From NCBI RefSeq assembly GCF_007829035.1, contig NZ_VIVQ01000001.1, positions 1,798,001 to 1,862,000 of the forward strand: 64,000 nt of DNA, given 5' to 3'. Each line of letters begins with the position of its first letter. Within the stretch, counting starts at the first letter, position 1. The DNA comes from Rudaeicoccus suwonensis (GTDB taxonomy: Bacteria > Actinomycetota > Actinomycetes > Actinomycetales > Dermatophilaceae). Of this stretch, positions 57,858 through 64,000 are shown one piece after another. The position numbers and the translations under genes are program-made. The notes below the pieces were generated by a model. It was not told the DNA's origin. It was given only the letters and a program-made list of their open reading frames with translations, and did not search any database.

Positions 57858-59105
57858 GTGGCGCTCGTGAATTCGTCGCGCTATGCCGCCCTGCGCACCC
57901 GTCGCCCGGTCGTCTGGACCGTCGCGTCATGGCTGATCACGCGCGCGGTGATGATGCTGGCTGTCAGCCGTGAGGGTGCGATCGGCGGCGACATTCTGCA
58001 CTATTTCCAGTCACTCAACGGCACCCGCGGCCAGGGCAGCATGCTGCCGGAATACCCGTTGCCGATGGTGTGGCTGATGTGGCCGATCCACCTGGTCGCA
58101 GGCCACAGCGAGCGGGTGTTCGCCACCATCTTCGTCATCTCGATGCTCGTGCTGGATGCCGCCTTCACCGCTCTGTTGCATCGCGTCTCTCGAGGCGCGC
58201 TGACCGCCGTCGACGCCTGGCTGGTCTTCGGCGTGTGCCTCGGCCCGCTGATGTTCTACCGCTTCGACCTGCTGCCGGCCGTCCTGGCTGCAGTCGCGAT
58301 CGCTGTGGCACTGAGGGCACCTGCAACGTCGGGTCTGGCGGCGGCAATCGGCTTCGCCAGCAAGCTGTGGCCGATCATGTTCGTGCCGCTGCTGGCCGTG
58401 TCTCACCGGCGCGCGTGGCGGCTGGTCGTAGGTGCTGTCGCCTCCGCCGCTGTCATCGTCGAGGCGTGCGTTCTGGCCGCTGGGATGACCCGCACCATGT
58501 CGCCGCTGACCTGGCAGACCGACCGTGGTCTGCAGATCGAGTCGCTGGCGGCGACTCCCGAGATGGTCGCCAGGGCGTTCCACCCGGGTTCCTACGTGAT
58601 CGGCTTCGTGAACAACTCCTATGAGCTGACCGTCGGCCCGGGCGTCACAGCAGCACGTCATGCCAGCAGCGTGCTGATCGTGATTGCCATGGCCGTTGTC
58701 GCCTGGCTGGCGTGGCGCTGCTGGCGGACGCGGCATACGGCATCGGCAGCCTCGGCGTGGCTGTGCCTGTCGGCGACCGCTCTGCTGGTCGTCACCGACA
58801 AGACGTTCAGCCCGCAGTATCTGTTGTGGCTGGCAGCGCCCGCGGCGGTCGTCTTCGCCCTGCAGCCGGCCGACCGCGTCGCGCGCCACATGTGGTGGTC
58901 GCTGCTTGCGCTCGGTGTGCTCACCCAGTTCGTCTACCCGCTCACGTATGACGATCTGCTCAATCCGAACAACAACGGTCTCACCATGGTGGTGCTCGCG
59001 CTTCGCAACCTTGGACTCTTGGGTCTTGCAATCGCGCTGTGCGTCAACGTGTTTCGGCAGACATCGACGCCTACGATCAGTGCAGAACGATCGCCAGCAG
59101 GATGA
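57858..59105 (+). CDS. GT87/DUF2029-type polyprenyl-sugar-dependent mannosyltransferase-like membrane protein
   Basis: Integral membrane protein of 415 residues with about ten hydrophobic helices. The family (for example PimE and related lipoarabinomannan enzymes) uses polyprenyl-phosphomannose outside the membrane. Seen: GGDILHYF with the early Asp after helix 1, LPEYPLPMVWLMWP, FYRFDLLPAVLAAVAIA and SPQYLLWLAAPAAVVFA, common features of GT87 proteins. The nearby PIM genes make a glycolipid substrate plausible. Start GTG 57858 or 57867 not decided. Confidence 0.8.
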   Translation: MALVNSSRYAALRTRRPVVWTVASWLITRAVMMLAVSREGAIGGDILHYFQSLNGTRGQGSMLPEYPLPMVWLMWPIHLVAGHSERVFATIFVISMLVLDAAFTALLHRVSRGALTAVDAWLVFGVCLGPLMFYRFDLLPAVLAAVAIAVALRAPATSGLAAAIGFASKLWPIMFVPLLAVSHRRAWRLVVGAVASAAVIVEACVLAAGMTRTMSPLTWQTDRGLQIESLAATPEMVARAFHPGSYVIGFVNNSYELTVGPGVTAARHASSVLIVIAMAVVAWLAWRCWRTRHTASAASAWLCLSATALLVVTDKTFSPQYLLWLAAPAAVVFALQPADRVARHMWWSLLALGVLTQFVYPLTYDDLLNPNNNGLTMVVLALRNLGLLGLAIALCVNVFRQTSTPTISAERSPAG

Positions 59106-60180
59106 CGACCAGGCAGATGACGACCGCAACGATCGCAGCCAGCCACAACGACTGGCTGGTGCCGGATTTCGCCGTCTGAGCAGCGCGCGAGCCGTGCCGC
59201 GCGGCGACTCGGGGTTGCTCGGCGACGGGCACCGGCGGCACCGGTGCTCGGGTCGCCTGCGGCGGCGTCTGCGGTTGTTGCGCGTGTGCAGGCTGCCGCA
59301 CCTGCGCAGCCGTCGCCGGAGCAGTGGATCGTGCCGTGGCCGTTTCCCGGATCGCGTGCTTCGCCGCATCCACCAGAGCCCGTGCTGTCGCAGGTCGTTG
59401 CGACGGGTCCTTCGCCATACCGGAGCGGATCACGGTGTCGAGACCGACTGGCAGATCGGGGCGCAGACTGCGCACCGACGGTGGCTGCTGGGACATGTGA
59501 GCCGAGACCACCTCGGTGATCTCGGTCGACGGGAACGGTTTGCTGCCGGTGAGCACCTGAAAGAGCACGACCGTCAGCGCGTAGATGTCGCTGCTCGGGT
59601 CGCCGTGATTTCCGAGGTCGAAACGCTCGGGCGCCAGATAGGCCGCGCTACCAACGATCTCGCCCACCTGGGTCAGGTCACGCTGACCCGCTGAGGCGGC
59701 GATGCCGAAGTCGACCAGGTAGGCGAAGCCGATTCGGTCGATGAGGATGTTCGACGGCTTGACGTCGCGGTGCACCAGACCCTCGCGATGCGCCGAGTCG
59801 AGCGCGTCGGCGATCTGGCTGATGATGTCGACGGCTCGGTCGACATTCAGCTGACCGCGGGTGAGCAGCTCGGCCAGGCTGCGCCCCTCGACCAGCCGCA
59901 TGTCGAGGTAGAGCTGCCCCTCGATCTCGCCATACCCGTGGATCGGTATGACGTGCGGATCGGTCAGCCGCGCCACGATCTTGGCCTCGCGCTCGAATCT
60001 CGCACGGAAACCCTCGTCGGTGGCCACCTCGTGGTTCATGACCTTGAGTGCGACATCACGCTGCAAGCGGGTGTCGCGCGCCCGGATCACCCGCCCCATG
60101 CCGCCGCGACCGATGACCGAACCCAACTCATAGGGCCCGAACATCTGCGCAGGCTGGGCCGCCTCTTCGGCTGCGGTCAT
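59077..60180 (-). CDS. Membrane-anchored Ser/Thr protein kinase (PknB-like, without PASTA domains)
   Basis: Hanks-type kinase of 367 residues. Glycine loop VIGRGGMGRV, ATP lysine Lys46, HRDVKPSN with Asp139, DFG at 157-159 and YLAPERF of the activation segment are all present. Residues 270-340 are a Pro/Ala/Gln-rich linker, and the protein ends in a single membrane helix (SLWLAAIVAVVICLVVILLAIVLH, about 344-367) with no outer sensor. Its ATG overlaps the stop of the upstream membrane-protein gene (ATGA), and its 3' end overlaps that of the GT87 gene by 29 bp. Substrate unknown; the FHA protein at 7490 is too distant to infer. Confidence 0.93.
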   Translation of the reverse strand: MTAAEEAAQPAQMFGPYELGSVIGRGGMGRVIRARDTRLQRDVALKVMNHEVATDEGFRARFEREAKIVARLTDPHVIPIHGYGEIEGQLYLDMRLVEGRSLAELLTRGQLNVDRAVDIISQIADALDSAHREGLVHRDVKPSNILIDRIGFAYLVDFGIAASAGQRDLTQVGEIVGSAAYLAPERFDLGNHGDPSSDIYALTVVLFQVLTGSKPFPSTEITEVVSAHMSQQPPSVRSLRPDLPVGLDTVIRSGMAKDPSQRPATARALVDAAKHAIRETATARSTAPATAAQVRQPAHAQQPQTPPQATRAPVPPVPVAEQPRVAARHGSRAAQTAKSGTSQSLWLAAIVAVVICLVVILLAIVLH

Positions 60181-60629
60181 GCGCCAGGCCGGTAGACCAT
60201 CAGCACCACGATCGCGGCGAAGAGCACGCCGATCACTCCGCCGCTGGCGGCGACCCGAGCGGTGAGCTCCTTGACAGGCTCGCCGGCTCCGATCCGCTGG
60301 GTCGCCTTGTCCAGCCCAGGGGTCACCAGTCCGATGGCAGCGGCGGCGGCCACCACCCACAGCACCAGCGACAGCCAGACCCACGTCTGACCGAACGACC
60401 CGGCCGGCTTGTGGGTGTACGGCGACTTCATCGACATGAGACCGAATCCGACGACGACCACGAGCACCGATGCCGCGGTGTACATGCGCACCATGCGCGC
60501 CGAGGCGGCCGTGGCGGAAGCGTCAGCCGTCCGCAGACCGCGGCCGGCAGTGGTGACAGCGTGCACCAGCGGGCCCACCGCGAAGACGGCGAGAAGGACG
60601 TGAAGGGCCAGAATCACTTTGAACACCAC
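60177..60629 (-). CDS. Four-helix membrane protein coupled to the kinase gene (DUF2269-like)
   Basis: Protein of 150 residues with four hydrophobic helices (VFKVILALHVLLAVFAVGPLV, MYTAASVLVVVVGFGLMSM, VWLSLVLWVVAAAAAIGLV, GGVIGVLFAAIVVLMVY). This layout and the ALHVLLAVFAVGPL opening resemble DUF2269 proteins. Its overlap with the kinase start (ATGA) suggests that the kinase and this protein are made together; it could supply the sensor part that the kinase lacks, but that is inference. Confidence 0.7.
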   Translation of the reverse strand: MVFKVILALHVLLAVFAVGPLVHAVTTAGRGLRTADASATAASARMVRMYTAASVLVVVVGFGLMSMKSPYTHKPAGSFGQTWVWLSLVLWVVAAAAAIGLVTPGLDKATQRIGAGEPVKELTARVAASGGVIGVLFAAIVVLMVYRPGA

Positions 60630-60879
60630 GCCAGATTAGCGACTGCACCTTGTCGCCCGCCCGTGCGTTCCCGCGTGCCTGGCATCCCGGGGTGCACCGG
60701 TCGGTTACCGTTGAGGTTGAAGAATCGGGCAGTGTCGGCAACGATCGACGCGCCCGCGTGAGCCTCACCTGACCGTCTCTGGCCTCCGCCACGCGCCGTG
60801 TCCACTCTCGGATGCCGGTGGTCTGAGCCCGACGGTCGGGGTGATTCACGACTTGTTTGAGCCACTCAGGAGAGCACTA

Positions 60880-62160
60880 GTGAACGCGACCACCCCGATC
60901 CGCCGGTGGGTGGGCAGGCGACTGCTGTCGACCGCCGCCGCGGGGCGATCCTCCGGTGTGGCCGGCATCTCGGTCCTGCCCAAGAAGCTCACGATGCCCC
61001 TGCGACGTGACGGCCTCGACCCCCTGCCGGCCCTGAATACGATGCGCGAGCAGACGCCGGTTCATCGACTGCGACGTGTGTTCGGCATCAATGTCTGGTT
61101 GGTCAGCGGGTATGACGAGGCTCGGTCGGTCTTGGCCGACACCACGAGCTACAGCACCGACATACGGCCCATGCTCGGCATGGATCACGACGTCAGCATC
61201 GGCGGCCTCGGGTTCACCGATCCCCCGGAACACACGCGGTTGCGCAAGTTCCTGACGCCGGAGTTCACGATTCGGCGTTTGGCCCACCTGCAACCGGTCA
61301 TCGACCGGATCGTCGCCGAGCGCCTCGACGCCATGGAGGCTGCCGGACCGGTGCCCGATCTGGTGCAGGAGTTCGCCTTCCCGATCCCGTTCCTGGTGAT
61401 CTGTGAGCTGCTCGGCCTGCCGGTGGAGGACCGCGAGCGCTTCCGGGCGCTCGGACACGCACGCTTCGATGTCACCGGTGGCGGTGCGGGGACGTTCGGC
61501 GCGATGTCGGAATCACGCGAGTTCCTGCAGGAGGCCGTGCAACGCCAGCGAGTCGACCCCGGCGACGGCCTGCTCGGGCAGATCATCCGCGACATCGGTG
61601 ACGAGGTCACCGATGAGGAGCTCGGCGGACTCGCCGACGGCGTCTTCACCGGCGGTTACGAGACCTCCGCCAGCATGTTGTCCCTCGGCACACTGGCGCT
61701 GTTGCGCGACCCTGCGTCATACCGCCTGGCGGCCAGCGAACAGATCGACGCGGTCGTCGACGAGTTGCTGCGCTATCTGACCGTGGTGCAGATCTCCTTC
61801 CCGCGGTTCGCCAAGGCCGACATGGAGCTTTTCGGCAAACGGATCAGCAAGGGCGATGTTGTGATCGTGTCGCTGTCCGGCGCGAATCGTGACAGCGCAC
61901 TCGGCGACAACCCCGACACCATCGACCCCACCGCGATCCGACCGACCCACCTGGGCTTCGGCCACGGGTTCCACCGCTGCGTCGGCGCCGAGCTGGCCCG
62001 CATGGAGCTTCGTGCGGCCTTCCAGGGATTGTCGCGTCGCTACCCGCAGCTGCAGTTGGCAGTGCCGCCCGAGGAGCTGCAGTTCCGTGATCTGTCGATC
62101 GTGTATGGCGTGGAGTCGCTCCCCGTCCGGCTGCACCCGAGGGATTCCGCCGAGGCATGA
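60880..62160 (+). CDS. Cytochrome P450
   Basis: Heme-thiolate monooxygenase of about 426 residues. GTG 60880 follows CAGGAG at good spacing. Seen: DPPEHTRLRKFLTPEFTIRRL (C-helix region), the I-helix GGYETSAS with an acid-alcohol pair (E-T), E-x-x-R in DELLRYL, and the heme loop FGHGFHRCVGAELARMEL with Cys367. Bacterial class I soluble type; no ferredoxin or reductase gene is next to it. Its stop overlaps the ATG of the glycosyltransferase gene, so the two proteins are likely to act on one compound. Confidence 0.93.
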   Translation: MNATTPIRRWVGRRLLSTAAAGRSSGVAGISVLPKKLTMPLRRDGLDPLPALNTMREQTPVHRLRRVFGINVWLVSGYDEARSVLADTTSYSTDIRPMLGMDHDVSIGGLGFTDPPEHTRLRKFLTPEFTIRRLAHLQPVIDRIVAERLDAMEAAGPVPDLVQEFAFPIPFLVICELLGLPVEDRERFRALGHARFDVTGGGAGTFGAMSESREFLQEAVQRQRVDPGDGLLGQIIRDIGDEVTDEELGGLADGVFTGGYETSASMLSLGTLALLRDPASYRLAASEQIDAVVDELLRYLTVVQISFPRFAKADMELFGKRISKGDVVIVSLSGANRDSALGDNPDTIDPTAIRPTHLGFGHGFHRCVGAELARMELRAAFQGLSRRYPQLQLAVPPEELQFRDLSIVYGVESLPVRLHPRDSAEA

Positions 62161-63272
62161 GAATCGTGCACGCGGCCGATTCCTTCGCACCGGATGTCGG
62201 CGGCATCGAGCGCCAAGTCGAGGCGCTGGCGTTGCAGCAACAGGTTGACGGTCACGATGTCACCGTCATCACTGCGGTCGGTGACGAGTGCGATCTGCCG
62301 CTGGACGTTCACCGCGGCTTGAAGATCCGCTGGCTGACGGTGGCCTTCCCGTGGCTGAATCACGCCATGGTCGCCACCGTGCTCGACGACCGCGACATCG
62401 ACGTCGTCCACGCGCACTTCACGGTCATCTCACCGATAGCGATCTACATCACGCGGGCGGCCACCAAGCGCGGCATACCGGTGGCGATCACCGTGCACTC
62501 GGTGTGGTGGAAGGTCGGCCTGGCGACAAGGCTGTCGACCAAGGTCTTCTTCGGGCCGTCGCGCATGCGTGCGATCTACTCCGGGGTCAGCAGCGTCGTC
62601 GCCGGGCACATCTCGCGCACGTTGTCACGCGTGGGTCGGGTGTCGGTGGTGCCCAACCTGGTCAACGTCGACTGGTGGGCGCCGACCCAGCCGGCGACTC
62701 ATCGCGCCGGCGAGCCGGACTTCAAACTGGTGCTGGTCGGACGTCTCAAACCGCGCAAGCACATCAACGAGTTCATTGACATCATGGCGAAGGTCCGTCC
62801 GAAAGTCCCTGCGGGCACTCGTGTTTCGGTTTCCATCGTCGGCGACGGCCCGCGCCGCGAACAGTTGCAGGCACAGATCGACCGGCTCGGGCTCGGCGAC
62901 TGGATCACGCTGCTGGGCAATCGCAATGCCGAGCAGATCCGTGACCTGCTGCACGAAGCAGATCTGTTCATCGCACCCTCGCGCAAGGAAGCGTTCGGCA
63001 TTGCGGCACTTGAGGCCCGCGGTGCCGGGGTGCCGGTCCTGGGTTACCGGTTCACCGGCCTGGTCGACTTCATCGAGAACGACGTCGAGGGCATCCTCGC
63101 CACGGATGACGAGGACATGGTCGACACCCTCGCCAAACTGCTGGTGGATCCTGCTCGGCTCGAGCGCCTCAAGGCGTCCACGCGCGCCACCGCACCCTCG
63201 GTGACACCCGAGGACGCGATGGCCGCGACATACGCGCTGTATCGGCGCGCACAGACCGAGCTCTACCCCTGA
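62157..63272 (+). CDS. Glycosyltransferase family 4 protein
   Basis: GT-B transferase of 371 residues. Seen: MRIVHAADSFAPDVGGIERQVEALAL (glycine loop), DVVHAHFTVISPIAI, ITVHSVWWKVG, VVPNLVNVDWW, LVLVGRLKPRKHINEFI, SIVGDGPRREQL and the donor site FIAPSRKEAFGIAALEARGAGVPVLGY with E-x7-E. The start overlaps the P450 stop (ATGA). Donor sugar and acceptor cannot be told. Confidence 0.92.
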   Translation: MRIVHAADSFAPDVGGIERQVEALALQQQVDGHDVTVITAVGDECDLPLDVHRGLKIRWLTVAFPWLNHAMVATVLDDRDIDVVHAHFTVISPIAIYITRAATKRGIPVAITVHSVWWKVGLATRLSTKVFFGPSRMRAIYSGVSSVVAGHISRTLSRVGRVSVVPNLVNVDWWAPTQPATHRAGEPDFKLVLVGRLKPRKHINEFIDIMAKVRPKVPAGTRVSVSIVGDGPRREQLQAQIDRLGLGDWITLLGNRNAEQIRDLLHEADLFIAPSRKEAFGIAALEARGAGVPVLGYRFTGLVDFIENDVEGILATDDEDMVDTLAKLLVDPARLERLKASTRATAPSVTPEDAMAATYALYRRAQTELYP

Positions 63273-63300
63273 CCGGCGGCAGACGCAGGCCTGAGCCGGC

Positions 63301-63831
63301 TCAGCCGCCGAGTGCGGCCAGAAGCTCCCGGTTGAACGCCGGAAGGTCGTCGGGATTACGGCTGGTGATGAGGTTGCCGTCGACGACGACCTCCTCGTCG
63401 TGCCACTCGCCGCCGGCGTTGCGGATATCGGTCTGCAGGCTTGGCCACGACGCGAGCTTCTTGCCGCGCACCACGTCGGCTTCGACGAGGGTCCACGGCG
63501 CGTGGCAGATGGCGGCAACCGGCTTGCCGCTTTCGACGAACCGGCGTACGAGCGCCACGGCGTCCTTGTCCCTGCGCAGCGCGTCGGGGTTGGCGACCCC
63601 GCCGGGCAGTACCAGACCGGCATAGTCGTCGACATCGGCATCCGCGACAGTGACATCGACCTTCTGTTTCTGGGCTGGGTCGAGGTGGTTGAACAGCTGC
63701 ACCTCGCCGCTCTCCGGGCTGACGAGCACAGCTTCGTATCCGGCGTCCTGCACCGCCTTCCAGGGGTCGGTGAGCTCGACGGCCTCGATTCCCTCGGCTG
63801 CGGTGAGGAAGGCGATCTTGCTGTTGGACAT
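63301..63831 (-). CDS. DJ-1/PfpI-family type 1 glutamine amidotransferase-like protein
   Basis: Flavodoxin-like protein of 176 residues. ATG 63831 is preceded by AAAGGAGTACGGC. Seen: KIAFLTAAEGIEAVELTDPWKAVQDAGYEAVLVSPE, GLVLPGGVANPDALRRD and the nucleophile elbow AAICHAPWTL with Cys109, and TSRNPDDLPAFNREL at the end. This is the YhbO/PfpI branch, proposed as protease or deglycase; activity here is not shown. It is convergent with the glycosyltransferase gene. Confidence 0.9.
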   Translation of the reverse strand: MSNSKIAFLTAAEGIEAVELTDPWKAVQDAGYEAVLVSPESGEVQLFNHLDPAQKQKVDVTVADADVDDYAGLVLPGGVANPDALRRDKDAVALVRRFVESGKPVAAICHAPWTLVEADVVRGKKLASWPSLQTDIRNAGGEWHDEEVVVDGNLITSRNPDDLPAFNRELLAALGG

Positions 63832-64000
63832 GCCGTACTCCTTTGTCGTGCATCGGTTTTGACGTACATCAACGACCGTATGTCGATCGTCCGGCGCCCG
63901 CACTACCCATTGGGGTTAGTTCACCGCCAGAACAGTGCTGCTTGCGAATAGCTGACCTATGATCGAAATGATGGGGACGATTCAGGCGACACCAGTCAGT

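Noticed and set aside
63286-63306. Terminator between the glycosyltransferase and DJ-1 genes
   Set aside because: CTGAGCCGGCTCAG is a palindrome without a loop; not a convincing terminator hairpin.
63959-64000. Possible start of a plus-strand gene at the right edge (ATG 63959)
   Set aside because: Only 14 codons are visible, with no ribosome site; too little to support.

Overview
The window is chromosomal DNA from a high-GC Gram-positive actinobacterium. The evidence is the very GC-rich third codon positions, many GTG starts, the gene set (F420-type nitroreductase fold, PimA/PatA/PgsA phosphatidylinositol-mannoside genes, FHA protein GarA/OdhI, FtsR, a ParA beside ScpAB, a single bifunctional Rel) and gene order that follows two Mycobacterium tuberculosis stretches (about Rv1822-Rv1832 and Rv2580c-Rv2614c). 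A member of the Micrococcales (Dermacoccaceae/Intrasporangiaceae-like) is my guess; the genus is not determined from the sequence. I see no prophage, insertion sequence or CRISPR array.

Layout. 1-1.3 kb: end-truncated SufS-like gene and a VOC protein. 1.4-9.1 kb: glycine cleavage/regulator block on the minus strand (gcvP behind a glycine riboswitch, a winged-helix protein, MerR, bifunctional nuclease, ftsR, FHA protein, gcvH, a CDP-alcohol phosphatidyltransferase coupled to fdhD). 10-15 kb: glutamine amidotransferase, HNH nuclease, ClC antiporter, amidase and cupin. 15.2-15.8 kb: frameshifted antitoxin remnant next to tRNA-Pro(GGG). 15.8-24.2 kb: a tightly overlapping minus-strand operon xerD-parA-scpA-scpB-rluB-tyrA-cmk-plsC-der. 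24.3-43 kb: hisS, MBL hydrolase, cyclophilin lipoprotein, DUF349 protein, M18 peptidase, a repeat island holding a DUF559 nuclease gene, then rel-apt-secF-secD-yajC-ruvB-ruvA-ruvC-yebC-pdxT. 43-49.5 kb: an inserted block (MoxR/VWA pair, endonuclease IV, GNAT, MFS pump) separating pdxT from pdxS. 49.6-57.7 kb: pdxS, LemA-like protein, pimA, patA, pgsA, HIT protein, nitroreductase-fold protein, GNAT, thrS. 57.8-64 kb: GT87 membrane transferase, Ser/Thr kinase with a partner membrane protein, coupled P450-glycosyltransferase pair, DJ-1/PfpI protein.

Two kinds of signal are not explained by the genes. First, the octamer GTATGNCG (either strand) occurs about 120 times by eye, roughly one per 530 bp, in almost every gene, while the pentamer GTATG outside this context is nearly absent. 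This looks like a genome-wide iterated word such as an uptake sequence or other protein-recognition site, and I know of no description of it. Second, 30.8-32.6 kb carries a family of double-palindrome repeats and a 155-bp tandem array bracketing a restriction-endonuclease-like (DUF559) gene. Clear regulatory sites are a glycine riboswitch (gcvP), a SoxR-type operator/promoter on a probably leaderless MFS gene, and a LexA-type box upstream of ruvCAB.
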